Shown here in pieces: positions 49,107 to 59,498 of a DNA stretch of 64,000 nucleotides. Each line of letters begins with the position of its first letter. Within the stretch, counting starts at the first letter, position 1. The stretch lies in contig NZ_CP045929.1 in the NCBI RefSeq assembly GCF_009664835.1, forward strand, positions 310,001-374,000, given 5' to 3'. Source of the stretch: Allosaccharopolyspora coralli. GTDB lineage: Bacteria > Actinomycetota > Actinomycetes > Mycobacteriales > Pseudonocardiaceae. The position numbers and the translations under genes are program-made. The notes beneath the pieces are model-generated. The model made no database searches, had not been told where the DNA came from, and was given only the letters and a program-made list of their open reading frames with translations.

Positions 49107-49454
49107 ATGGCGCAGAAGGTCACGGTCACCCTCGTCGACGACCTCGATGGTGGACAGGCGGACGAAACCGTCGAGTTCTCGTTGGACGGTGTCGCTTACC
49201 AGATCGACCTTTCCAACGACAATGCCACTGAGTTGCGCGACGCTCTCGCCAACTACGTGTCGAGCGCGCGCCGCGCGGGTGGTCGCAAGAAGCCCGGGCC
49301 CCGTCCGGGTGGCCGTTCCACCGGCGGATCCACCAGTGCCGATCGTGAACAGAACCAGGCGATCCGTGAATGGGCCCGCAAGCGGGGACTGAAGGTCTCG
49401 GACCGTGGCCGCATTCCCGCCGACGTCGTGGAGCAGTACCACAAGGCGAACTGA
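49107..49454 (+). CDS. lsr2: nucleoid-associated protein Lsr2
   Basis: 115 residues. It is the actinobacterial H-NS-like protein that bridges DNA and silences AT-rich, often foreign, genes. The N-terminal dimerisation domain ([24 protein letters not shown]) is joined by a basic linker to the DNA-binding domain, whose AT-hook-like RGR lies in [26 protein letters not shown] precedes the ATG. A -10 (TAACCT, 49015-49020) gives a leader of about 80 bases. Confidence 0.96.
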   Translation: MAQKVTVTLVDDLDGGQADETVEFSLDGVAYQIDLSNDNATELRDALANYVSSARRAGGRKKPGPRPGGRSTGGSTSADREQNQAIREWARKRGLKVSDRGRIPADVVEQYHKAN

Positions 49455-49492
49455 ATCGGGATTCGCCGCCACCGCGGCGGCTCGGTGACTCG

Positions 49493-49518
49493 GGGCGTCC
49501 TTCTCGCGGAGGGCGCCC
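49493..49518 (+). terminator. terminator hairpin after lsr2
   Basis: GGGCGTCCT pairs with AGGGCGCCC (one G-T pair) around an eight-base loop, followed by TTCGTCGT. A second small GCCGCC/GGCGGC hairpin lies just before it. Confidence 0.6.
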
Positions 49519-50014
49519 TTCGTCGTGCGTGGGTCACGATTCGCGTGGCCGGCGGGTAGTGCCCGGCGGAGGCCGGGAATGGTGGCAATTGTTGATGCCC
49601 CCGCGATTCGACGCGGTCACTGATCGAGAAACGGTTTTGTGATCCCCGACACTCTTCCGTGTGAGTGCCGCGCGGATCGTGATGCTTTTGCCGCGTCCAC
49701 GCGCTGGGACACCTCGAATACACCCGGAAGGATGAGTTCGGGTCCGGGGAGCGGCGTTCGCCCGGGTTCGCCGCCGGTGTTCGCGCTGGGCGGACATGCC
49801 TCGCTCGTCGGCGTGCGCAGGAATGTCGCAGGCCAGCGGGCTGTTGTGCCGAGCGTTGCCCACGACGCAGGCGGCGCGGCGCCAACGGCGCGGACCGAGA
49901 GGGCCCGGGCCTACTACAGTGGGGCGGCGAGAGTGCTGAACGCATCGCGGGCGTCGGCGTGAACCGAAGCCGTGCCCGGAACGAGACCGCCGGCGCAGCA
50001 GTCAGGGAGTGCGA
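49519..50014. other. upstream region of clpC
   Basis: No gene is supported. GTTCGC-N5-GCG at 49779-49792 fits the ClgR box listed separately. A -10-like TACAGT around 49914-49919 would give a transcript with a leader of about 90 bases. Confidence 0.4.
49779..49792 (+). promoter_or_regulatory. candidate ClgR box upstream of clpC
   Basis: GTTCGC, five bases, then GCG matches the ClgR recognition pattern described for Streptomyces clp and lon promoters. ClgR activates clpC in several actinobacteria. It lies about 220 bases before the clpC start and upstream of a plausible -10. A match this short can occur by chance in GC-rich DNA. Confidence 0.4.
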
Positions 50015-52573
<2,559 letters not shown>

Positions 52574-52584
52574 CGCGGTAAGAG

Positions 52585-52800
52585 GGCGTTGTGGAACTTG
52601 GGTGGGTGGTCGGGTAATGCCGCCCCAGTTCGCGCCTCGCGGCGTTGGGGTTCTCTTGAGTACCAGGTGTACGCGGCGAGAACCTCTGCTTTGCGAGGCA
52701 CGAACTCCGAACGCCGGAGCCTCTCACCTGCCCAGGCTGGTCATTTATGGCCGTGCCCTCCGGGCACGAACGCAAGTTCCCACATGCACTCTTCAGAGAG
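52585..52800. repeat. dispersed repeat, GTGCCCGTAGGGCAC family, copy 3 (inverted, longest)
   Basis: Read on the minus strand the blocks AAGAGTGCATGTGGGAACTT, GTGCCCGGAGGGCAC, GGCAGGTGAGAGGCTCC, GGGGCGGCATTACCCGACCA and CCACCCAAGTTCCACAA run in the same order as in copy 2. An extra insert of about 75 bases, roughly 52646-52720, sits in the middle. It follows clpC. Confidence 0.72.
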
Positions 52801-52888
52801 CCGTGGGTGGTGAGGTGGACACGACGGTCGCCGCCGCGTGGCTGACCGCCGTGCTCAAGCCACGCGACCACTGAGCGAGTGCTTCGCG

Positions 52889-52922
52889 AGCGGCCCCGCA
52901 CCGGATCCGGTGCGGGGCCGCT
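52889..52922. terminator. 34-bp perfect palindrome, bidirectional terminator
   Basis: Two 17-base arms (AGCGGCCCCGCACCGGA and its complement) meet without a loop at CCGGATCCGG. It lies 32 bases beyond the tetR stop, so it probably ends the tetR transcript and anything reading rightward from clpC. Confidence 0.7.
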
Positions 52923-52953
52923 GTGCGTCTGTGGTGGGACGCCGTGCGTCGGT

Positions 52954-53565
52954 TCAGGCGCTTTCCGGGCTCCGGAGGAGTCCGCTGACGAGCGCGACCA
53001 AGACCTTGTCCACCTCGGTGTAGGCCGTGGCAGGATCGTCGCTTTCTGCGATCTGCAGCGTCGCGTCCACGAGCACGCTGAGGATCATGCGCGCCGTCGT
53101 CGGGATGTGCAGTGGCTGAAGCATCCCCGCGCCGCCGAGCCGTCCGAGAGTGTCGCGGATGAACGGCAGCGCGACCTCTTCGTCGATCTCGCAAATGCGG
53201 TCGTGGTTGAGCACGGACGCGGCTTGACGGACGATGCTGCGCGCTTCCGGGTTCTCGACGTGGCCGCGCAGGTAGGTTTGTGCGGCGGCGAGGGCGCGTT
53301 CCCACTCGGAGTCGGTCGCCTCCGCGGCGGCGGTGACGGCCCGCATGGCCTGCTGTTGGACGTCGGTGAGCAGCTGGGCGAACAGTTCCTTCTTGTCTGC
53401 GAAGTGATGGTAGATCGCACCCTTGCTGACCTGCGAGGACTTCGCGATGTCGTCGACCGAGGTGGTGTCGTACCCGCGTTGGACGAACAGTTCGCGTGCG
53501 CTGTCCAGCACGGCGGCGCGAGTCATCTCGGCGTACTGCGCTCGTCTCGACTTGACGCCTTCCAT
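52954..53565 (-). CDS. TetR-family transcriptional regulator
   Basis: 203 residues. The N-terminal helix-turn-helix DTTSVDDIAKSSQVSKGAIYHHFADKKELF is a textbook TetR domain; the C-terminal 140 residues form the ligand and dimer domain without a recognisable subfamily. TATGCT ends eight bases before ATG 53565, so the mRNA is probably leaderless; a TTG nine bases upstream is the alternative start. A perfect inverted repeat covers its promoter, so it should repress itself and perhaps the divergent gene. Confidence 0.92.
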   Translation of the reverse strand: MEGVKSRRAQYAEMTRAAVLDSARELFVQRGYDTTSVDDIAKSSQVSKGAIYHHFADKKELFAQLLTDVQQQAMRAVTAAAEATDSEWERALAAAQTYLRGHVENPEARSIVRQAASVLNHDRICEIDEEVALPFIRDTLGRLGGAGMLQPLHIPTTARMILSVLVDATLQIAESDDPATAYTEVDKVLVALVSGLLRSPESA

Positions 53566-53580
53566 GAACCGCAAGCATAC

Positions 53581-53601
53581 TCACCGACTGAGAGTCGGTG
53601 A
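53581..53601. promoter_or_regulatory. operator of the TetR regulator
   Basis: TCACCGACT and AGTCGGTGA form a perfect 9-bp inverted repeat with a GAG centre. It lies directly upstream of the tetR -10 (53574-53579), overlapping the spacer and -35 zone. It also lies just upstream of a plus-strand -10-like AATAAT (about 53605), so it could control both divergent genes. Confidence 0.75.
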
Positions 53602-53651
53602 ACGAATAATAGTCGGACACCGAAGGTCGGTCGGCTCACTGGGAGGGTCCG

Positions 53652-54044
53652 ATGGGCTGGGAAAGCTACCGCCGCCGCAAGCGAGCACTCGACGCCGTGA
53701 TCGAGCGGGCTTGGCGCACCGGCGAGCATGCGCTGCCACCGATCGAGGGTGCGTTGGCCACAGAGTTCGGCAGCGTCGAGGAACTCCGCGATGCCCTGTG
53801 CTACCGGTGGTCCCTTCTGCTCACCGCCCGCATCGACCTGGCGATCGAGGACGCTGCAGCACAGGCGGACGTCGGCGAACGCGCGCATGCGTCGTGTGCC
53901 GCGGCGAACCCGGGCCTGTGGACACTGGTCGAACCGCATCACGGTGCACGGGCGCACGGGATTCCGGCACTCACCAGGGCGTTGTCGTCCGCAGGGGACA
54001 CGCCTCGCGTAGAAGATCGTCTTCCGCATCCGGTCGGACGCTGA
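53652..54044 (+). CDS. small hypothetical protein divergent from tetR
   Basis: 130 residues, ATG with GGGAGGG upstream. The sequence is hydrophilic and helical, opening MGWESYRRRKRALDAVIERAW and continuing with an acidic/aromatic IEGALATEFGSVEELRDALCYRWSLLL. There is no signal peptide or membrane segment. The family is not recognised. It may be controlled by the TetR operator 50 bases upstream. Confidence 0.65.
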   Translation: MGWESYRRRKRALDAVIERAWRTGEHALPPIEGALATEFGSVEELRDALCYRWSLLLTARIDLAIEDAAAQADVGERAHASCAAANPGLWTLVEPHHGARAHGIPALTRALSSAGDTPRVEDRLPHPVGR

Positions 54045-54196
54045 TCCGCTCGGGCGTCTCGGTCGTGTCTCGCGGTCGGGGGCGTCGAGCTCCGGTGCGG
54101 CGACAACGGTGGAGCAGCTCACGCACGCGGCGCGCACAGCGCACTGACACCCTTCGTGCGCCGCTGTTCGGCTCGGTGTCGGTAGGTTGGGTGCGG

Positions 54197-55243
54197 GTGC
54201 CGCCGTCGAGGGGAGGTCCGGTGAGCCGCAGCGCGCCGATAGAGCTCGACGTCGAGCGAACTCGCGGAGACGACGAGCGGGAGGGGCGACGGGCCCCGCG
54301 CGGACCGATCGTCACGGTGCTGTTGCTCAGCGTCGCGGTGCCGTTCCTCGGGTGGGCGACCGTTTCGCTCGTCGGCTACGACCGCGACCCGTACACCGCC
54401 GCGCTCGTTGCGCTCACCCAGTACGCCGTGCCCGTCGGCGGCGCACTCGTGCTTGTCGGGCTGCTGTTGCACCGCTGGCTGACGACGCTGTTGGTGCTGC
54501 TGGCCACGATCGGACTGGCTCTGCACGTCGCGCCACGCGCCGTGCCGAATACCTCGGCGCCGGTACAGGGAACGCCGGTCAAGGTCATGTCGATCAACCT
54601 GTACTTCGGCGGTGCCGACGTACGCCGGGTGGTCGAACTCGTCCGCGCCGAGCAGGTGGACGCGCTCGTGCTGCAAGAACTCACCCCTGAGAGCGCCGAG
54701 GCGCTCGACCGCGCTGGGCTCACCGAACTGCTGCCGCACCGCGTGTTCGAACCCAGGCCCGGGGCTGCAGGCAGCGGTATCGCCTCCCGCTGGCCTCTGC
54801 GGGAACTCTCGATCGCGCCACCGAGCACCATGCAACAACCGTCGGCGCTCATCGACTCGCCCGGCCCTGGCGAACTCGAAGTCGTCGGTGTGCACCCTGT
54901 GATTCCGGTCGGGGACACCGCGACGTGGCAGGACGAGCTCCGCGCGTTGCCTGAACCGGCGAGGGATGCAGCGACACCTCGCGTGCTGGCCGGAGACTTC
55001 AACGCCACGCTCGACCACTCGCCGATGCGCCGACTTCTCGGTCAGGGGTACGAGGATGCGGCGGCGACGACGGGAGACGGGCTTCAGGGCACCTGGCCGG
55101 GCGCGGACGTCCGGATCCCACCGCCGATGACCATCGACCACGTGCTCGTCAGCGGGGGTGCCACGGTGCAGGGGTACCAACGGTTCGACGTGGCCGGTGG
55201 CGACCACCGAGCCATCCTCACTCACCTCACCCTCCCCGCCTGA
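54197..55243 (+). CDS. membrane-anchored endonuclease/exonuclease/phosphatase (EEP) family protein
   Basis: 348 residues. Three hydrophobic segments (about 40-62, 73-93 and 97-113) anchor an extracytoplasmic EEP domain. Its catalytic signatures are visible: VKVMSINLYFGGA, LVLQELTPES, GDFNATLDH and IDHVLVSGG with GDHRAI at the end. Such proteins cleave phosphodiesters in nucleic acids or lipids; the substrate cannot be told. TAGGTT (54183-54188) ends eight bases before GTG 54197. A GTG at 54221 with GGGAGG upstream is the alternative. Confidence 0.85.
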   Translation: MPPSRGGPVSRSAPIELDVERTRGDDEREGRRAPRGPIVTVLLLSVAVPFLGWATVSLVGYDRDPYTAALVALTQYAVPVGGALVLVGLLLHRWLTTLLVLLATIGLALHVAPRAVPNTSAPVQGTPVKVMSINLYFGGADVRRVVELVRAEQVDALVLQELTPESAEALDRAGLTELLPHRVFEPRPGAAGSGIASRWPLRELSIAPPSTMQQPSALIDSPGPGELEVVGVHPVIPVGDTATWQDELRALPEPARDAATPRVLAGDFNATLDHSPMRRLLGQGYEDAAATTGDGLQGTWPGADVRIPPPMTIDHVLVSGGATVQGYQRFDVAGGDHRAILTHLTLPA

Positions 55244-55249
55244 CCCCCG

Positions 55250-55365
55250 GGCGAACGGCACTTTCGCCTCGTCTCATGGGGCGAACGGCACTTTCGCCTC
55301 AGGCGCGGGGTGGGGCGAACGGCACTTTCGCCTCGTGTGGTGGGGCGAAAGTGCCGTTCGCCTCG
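55250..55365. repeat. GCGAACGGCACTTTCGCC-family repeat, copy 3 (four units)
   Basis: Three direct units and one final inverted unit. The last two units form a long stem, GGCGAACGGCACTTTCGCC against GGGCGAAAGTGCCGTTCGCC. It fills the whole gap between the convergent EEP and sir2 genes and ends three bases before the sir2 stop, so it is well placed as a bidirectional terminator. Confidence 0.88.
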
Positions 55366-55368
55366 AGC

Positions 55369-56190
55369 TCAGAGGAGCTTTTCGATCGATTCCAACGCTT
55401 CGAGCGCGGGCATCGGCAGGGATACGCCCCGCCCGTGCCGGATTTCCGGCTCGCGGGGGTTGATGCGGACCAGTGCGCCGCTGCCGGCGCTTGCCAGTTC
55501 CGCGTGCCGACGCACCGACGGGATCGCCGTGCCCGCCCCGAGTTCCACCACGACCAGCCGAGACGCTCGCAGGTCCCGGCGCCAGGCGGTCAGCTCACCC
55601 AGCCGCGCTTCCGACGGCTGCGGCACCCAACTCCAGTCGCCGAACATGAGGATGTTCGGGCGAGCCATTCCGCCACAGTTCGGACAGCTCGGAAGCGGCT
55701 CCCTGGCGCGCATCGTGTCGGTGTCGACGTCGACGGACACGTCGTCGGCTGGCCAGACGTCGTCGGTGCACGGCTCGAGGCACTGCAGGTGGTGGATCGA
55801 ACCGTGACACTCCGCCACGTGTTCGAACCCCGCCCGTTGGAAATGACCATCCACATTGGACGTGAATACGCGCGCTCCGTGCTCGGTCGCCGCGCCCCAG
55901 GAACGCAACAGCTCGAAGCCGCGATGGGGGACCGTTCGCCGATACATCTGGAGTCGATGCCCGTAGAAGCCCCACGCGAACGCGGGGTCCTCGGCGAAAT
56001 GAATCGGATCGGCCGCCTCGGTGAACGACAGGCCGAGCCGCTCGTACGGTGGGTACGCGCGCCAGAATCCCTCGTCGCCGCGGAAATCAGGCAGTCCCGA
56101 ATCAACACCGAAGCCCGCGCCCGCGCACACCAGCAGCGCCTCGGCGCCGGAGATCAACTCCGCGGCGCGCGCCAACTCCTGGTCGCTCAC
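55369..56190 (-). CDS. Sir2-family NAD-dependent protein deacylase
   Basis: 273 residues. CAGAGFGVDSGLPDFRGDEGFW is the NAD-binding start, and TSNVDGHFQRAGF and ECHGSIHHLQC contain the catalytic histidine. Two cysteine pairs (CLEPC and CPNC) form the zinc site. The RPNILMFGD segment is also typical. Sirtuins remove acyl groups from lysines; which acyl group cannot be told. GTG 56190 overlaps the mhuD stop by four bases (GTGA), so the two genes are translationally coupled. Confidence 0.9.
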   Translation of the reverse strand: MSDQELARAAELISGAEALLVCAGAGFGVDSGLPDFRGDEGFWRAYPPYERLGLSFTEAADPIHFAEDPAFAWGFYGHRLQMYRRTVPHRGFELLRSWGAATEHGARVFTSNVDGHFQRAGFEHVAECHGSIHHLQCLEPCTDDVWPADDVSVDVDTDTMRAREPLPSCPNCGGMARPNILMFGDWSWVPQPSEARLGELTAWRRDLRASRLVVVELGAGTAIPSVRRHAELASAGSGALVRINPREPEIRHGRGVSLPMPALEALESIEKLL

Positions 56191-56495
56191 GGCGCGGGGT
56201 CCTCCGACGACAACGCGACTTCGAACTCCAGCAGCGACGCTCCCGACGACACCGGCTGTTGCGACCCGGCGTGGGCCGCTCCGGCCGAGTTCTGCCGCCA
56301 GTCCTGGAACGCCTCCTCGGTCTCCCAGCGGGTGTAGACGAAGTATCGCGACTCGCCCGCCACCGGACGCAGCAACTCGAACCCGAGAAAGCCCGCAACG
56401 CCCTGCATCTGTTCCTTGCGGGCAGCGAACCGCTTCTCGATCTCGGGGCCCGAACCCTCCGGCACCTCGAGTGCATTGATCTTCACGACTGCCAT
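56187..56495 (-). CDS. mhuD: heme-degrading monooxygenase (MhuD type)
   Basis: 102 residues. The sequence opens VVKINALEVPEGSGPEIEKR, closely like M. tuberculosis MhuD (Rv3592), and ends GASLLEFEVAL as that protein does. The three key residues of MhuD are at the same numbers: Asn7, Trp66 and His75. MhuD opens heme to mycobilin and frees iron without releasing carbon monoxide. Coupling to a sirtuin gene downstream is unusual. Confidence 0.92.
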   Translation of the reverse strand: MAVVKINALEVPEGSGPEIEKRFAARKEQMQGVAGFLGFELLRPVAGESRYFVYTRWETEEAFQDWRQNSAGAAHAGSQQPVSSGASLLEFEVALSSEDPAP

Positions 56496-56552
56496 GTTTC
56501 CCAGGGTACGGATGTCTCGGATCGGTGGCCCGTGACGTTTGCCGGCGTCGGG

Positions 56553-57059
56553 CTAAAGCGTGAGCCAGTCGGGATCGTCGGAGCTCGTAGTGACGGCGAT
56601 GCCATGTGTGCGGGCGCGGACCGGGGCGGTGTCCCTCAGGAGTTCGAAAGCTTCGGCGACTCCGGTCGACGGAATTCCTTGCGTCAGAACGCAATGGGGC
56701 ACCCACGCGCCGGGAAAGTAGTAGGCGGAGGCCTGTGACACGCGGCCCGCGAGCGCGTCGTGGACGGCGGAGTGCACCGCGAGTAGTTCGGTGTCGACGA
56801 CGGCGGCGAACACCAGGTTCGGCTCCTCGCCGGGAAATGTGCCAAGCGTGTACAGCCAGACGTCGGGCAACGACACGTAGCGCAGTTCCTCGCGCACCGC
56901 GTCGCGAGCCCCCTTCGGGATCGTCCGAGCCGACGCCAGCGTCACACGCGGACGATCCCGTGGACCGCCCGAGAGGCCCGCGTCGTCGAGCCGACGCCAC
57001 AGCTTCCGCACCGCGTGTTCGGCCTCGTCGTCGAAGAACAGCTCGACCGACTCGGCCAT
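56553..57059 (-). CDS. 2'-5' RNA ligase / 2H phosphoesterase-like protein, probably degenerate
   Basis: 168 residues. The two-lobed 2H fold is suggested by VELFFDDEAEHAVRKLWRRL, PRVTLASA and WVPHCVLTQG at symmetric positions. Active members have two HxT/S motifs. Here the second (HCVLT) is present, but the first reads RVTL, with arginine in place of histidine, so the cyclic-phosphodiesterase reaction may be lost. The ATG overlaps the mutY stop by one base, so the two genes form an operon. Confidence 0.75.
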   Translation of the reverse strand: MAESVELFFDDEAEHAVRKLWRRLDDAGLSGGPRDRPRVTLASARTIPKGARDAVREELRYVSLPDVWLYTLGTFPGEEPNLVFAAVVDTELLAVHSAVHDALAGRVSQASAYYFPGAWVPHCVLTQGIPSTGVAEAFELLRDTAPVRARTHGIAVTTSSDDPDWLTL

Positions 57060-57964
57060 CAGTGCTCGCCCGGCAGCGCGAAACGACCGTCGTCGGTCTG
57101 CTCCATCAAGCCGTCCACCAGCAGCGAGTCGAGGCAGCGGTCCCGCTGTCCGGCGTCCGACCACACCGCGTCCAGCTGCTTGCGCGCCACCGGGCCTTCG
57201 GCGCCTCGCAGCACGTCGAGGAGCTTTCCGCGCACTTGCCGGTCGGTCCCGGCGAACTTCTGCACCTTCTTCGCCGGACCCGCGTATGCCGGGCGACCGT
57301 TGTGCTGCCACGCGCAGCGGCGGCGGACCGGGCAACGTTCGCACTCGGGTGAGCGGACCGTGCACACGGTCTGTCCCAGCTCCATCAGCCCGGCCGACAA
57401 CGCCGACGCACGCGCCTCGTCCGCCGGTAGCAGCGCCTCGACGTCCGCGAGATCCCGATTCGTGGCGGGCGGTCCGGCGTCACCGGCACCGTGGACCGCT
57501 CGCGCCACGACACGACGCACGTTGGTGTCCACGACCGGAACCCGCTTGCCGTAGGCGAAAGCCGCCACAGCTCGCGCCGTGTAGGCGCCGACACCGGGAA
57601 GCGCCAGCAAGGTGTCTACATCGGACGGAACGACGTCGTCGTGCTCGGTGGCCACGACACCGGCGGCCTCGTGCAGCCGCAGCGCGCGCCTCGGGTAGCC
57701 GAGCTTGCCCCACGCACGCAACACCTCGGCCTGACTCGTCGCCGCGAGATCCGACGGTGCCGGCCAGCGCGACATCCACTCCAGCCAGATCGGCTCCACC
57801 CGCCGTACGGGTGTCTGTTGCAACATCGTCTCGCTGACGAGCACGCCCCATCCAGTGACGTCGGGCTCGCGCCACGGCAGAGCGCGCGCGTTCGACCGGA
57901 ACCACAGGATCAACTCGGTGAGGTCCGGGGCGGAGGTCGTGGGGGCGTCAGCGTCAGTCGTCAT
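57059..57964 (-). CDS. mutY: A/G-specific adenine glycosylase
   Basis: 301 residues. It removes adenine mispaired with 8-oxoguanine. LVSETMLQQTPVRRV contains the catalytic glutamate, and the helix-hairpin-helix LPGVGAYTARAVAAFAYG is followed by PVVDTNVRRV with the catalytic aspartate. The iron-sulfur cluster loop is CTVRSPECERCPVRRRC (cysteines spaced 6-2-5). ATG 57964 gives an N-terminus of homologous length; a GTG 42 bases upstream is possible. radA ends just beyond, and disA, usually between them, is absent. Confidence 0.94.
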   Translation of the reverse strand: MTTDADAPTTSAPDLTELILWFRSNARALPWREPDVTGWGVLVSETMLQQTPVRRVEPIWLEWMSRWPAPSDLAATSQAEVLRAWGKLGYPRRALRLHEAAGVVATEHDDVVPSDVDTLLALPGVGAYTARAVAAFAYGKRVPVVDTNVRRVVARAVHGAGDAGPPATNRDLADVEALLPADEARASALSAGLMELGQTVCTVRSPECERCPVRRRCAWQHNGRPAYAGPAKKVQKFAGTDRQVRGKLLDVLRGAEGPVARKQLDAVWSDAGQRDRCLDSLLVDGLMEQTDDGRFALPGEH

Positions 57965-58017
57965 CGCACCGTCGATCCTTCCACCCGGCCGCAACGTCTC
58001 GCCCACGTGGTCGAGCG

Positions 58018-59394
58018 TTACTCCTTCCGCCGCAATTCCCGTAGAGCCGACTTCAGGTCGGGCACGACCGTGGCCTTCATGCCCTGGGGCACGGGCCCGG
58101 GGTCCGGAGGAACCAGGGCGCGGTCGAACCCGAGCCGGGCGGCCTCCGCGAGCCGGCGACCGACCGAGTTCACCCTGCGGATCTCACCTGCGAGGCCGAC
58201 CTCACCGACCGCGATCATGTTCGACGGCAGCGGCAGGTCCAGCTTCGACGACGCCACCGCCAAGGCCACCGCGAGATCCGAGGCGGGCTCGGTGAGCTTG
58301 GTGCCGCCGACCGTGGCGGCATACACCTCCTGATCGCCGGTGCGGAGATTGCCGCGTTTGTCGAGCACGGCGAGCATCATCGACAGCCGCGCCGAATCCA
58401 GGCCGCTCACCGACCGGCGCGGCATCGTCATCTGCGTCGGGGTCACCAACGCCTGCACCTCGGCGAGCAGCGGACGTTTGCCCTCGACCATCACGGTCAC
58501 GGCGGTGCCGGGGACCATCGACTCCTGCCGGTTGAGGAACAGCCCGGACGGATCGACGACCTCGGCGATGCCGTCGTCCCGCTGCTCGAAACACCCCACC
58601 TCGTCGGCGGGGCCGAAGCGGTTCTTCACGCCGCGCAGCAGACGCAGTGCGGAGTGCCGGTCGCCTTCGAAATGCAGGACCACGTCGACGAGGTGTTCCA
58701 GCACGCGAGGCCCGGCGACGGAGCCTTCTTTGGTGACGTGGCCGACGAGCACCACCGGCAGGCCGCGCTCCTTCGCGAGCGCGACGAGCGCCGCCGTCAC
58801 CGAGCGCACCTGCGTCACCCCGCCCGGCGTGCCTTCCGCGTCCGGAGACTGCACCGTTTGCACCGAATCGACCACCAAAAGGCCGGGGGAGACGGCGTCG
58901 ACGTGGCCGAGTACCGCCGAGAGGTCGGACTCCGCGCCGAGGAACAGCTGTGGGTGCACCGAGTCGGTTCGTTCCGCGCGTAGCCGGACCTGCCCCGCCG
59001 ATTCCTCGCCCGTGACGTAGAGCGACGGTGTGCCCGAACCGAGCGCCCAGCGATGCGCGACCTCCAGCAGCAGCGTGGACTTGCCGACTCCGGGCTCGCC
59101 GGCCAGCAGCACCACGGCCCCCGGCACGACACCGCCGCCGAGGACGCGGTCGAGTTCGCCGATGCCGGTCGAGACGGCGCGGGCGGAGTCGAGGTCGACC
59201 TCGGCGATCGGGCGTGCGGGGGTCGACGGAGCCCCGGCGCTCACCTTGGCCAGTGCCGGTCGGGCGGGGGCGGCCTCGTCGATCGTGCCCCAGGCCTGAC
59301 AGCCGGGGCAGCGGCCGACCCACTTTGCGACCTCGTGGCCGCAGTCGGCGCATCGGTACGTGGGTCGGGGAGGGCGAGCGGTCTTGGATGGCAC
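58018..59394 (-). CDS. radA: DNA repair protein RadA
   Basis: 458 residues. It is a RecA-like ATPase that helps process recombination intermediates. The N-terminal zinc finger is CADCGHEV with CPGC, Walker A is GEPGVGKST, and the RadA-specific KNRFG motif is in LRGVKNRFGPADEVG. The C-terminal Lon-like domain ends the protein. GTG 59394 follows TAATCT (59401-59406) by six bases without a ribosome-binding site, so a leaderless mRNA is likely. Confidence 0.95.
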   Translation of the reverse strand: MPSKTARPPRPTYRCADCGHEVAKWVGRCPGCQAWGTIDEAAPARPALAKVSAGAPSTPARPIAEVDLDSARAVSTGIGELDRVLGGGVVPGAVVLLAGEPGVGKSTLLLEVAHRWALGSGTPSLYVTGEESAGQVRLRAERTDSVHPQLFLGAESDLSAVLGHVDAVSPGLLVVDSVQTVQSPDAEGTPGGVTQVRSVTAALVALAKERGLPVVLVGHVTKEGSVAGPRVLEHLVDVVLHFEGDRHSALRLLRGVKNRFGPADEVGCFEQRDDGIAEVVDPSGLFLNRQESMVPGTAVTVMVEGKRPLLAEVQALVTPTQMTMPRRSVSGLDSARLSMMLAVLDKRGNLRTGDQEVYAATVGGTKLTEPASDLAVALAVASSKLDLPLPSNMIAVGEVGLAGEIRRVNSVGRRLAEAARLGFDRALVPPDPGPVPQGMKATVVPDLKSALRELRRKE

Positions 59395-59454
59395 GGCGCG
59401 AGATTATCCGCCGGAGCCGACAGAACCGATCACACCGGCGTGTCGGCAAAGAGC

Positions 59455-59498
59455 GCGTGAGCCCTTTTAGTGCCTATAGCCACCAAAAAGGCTCACGC
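59455..59498 (-). terminator. terminator hairpin overlapping the arginase-like gene's 3' end
   Basis: GCGTGAGCC (59455-59463) pairs with GGCTCACGC (59490-59498) around a loop that holds a smaller CTATAG-centred palindrome; T-rich tracts follow on both strands. A nearly identical hairpin is at 60326-60369. The stop codon of the arginase-like gene lies inside it. Confidence 0.8.

Noticed and set aside
52814-52874. Nineteen-codon frame (VDTTVAAAWLTAVLKPRDH) between clpC and tetR
   Set aside because: It is short, next to a repeat and a terminator palindrome, and could be chance; there is no support beyond the frame itself.
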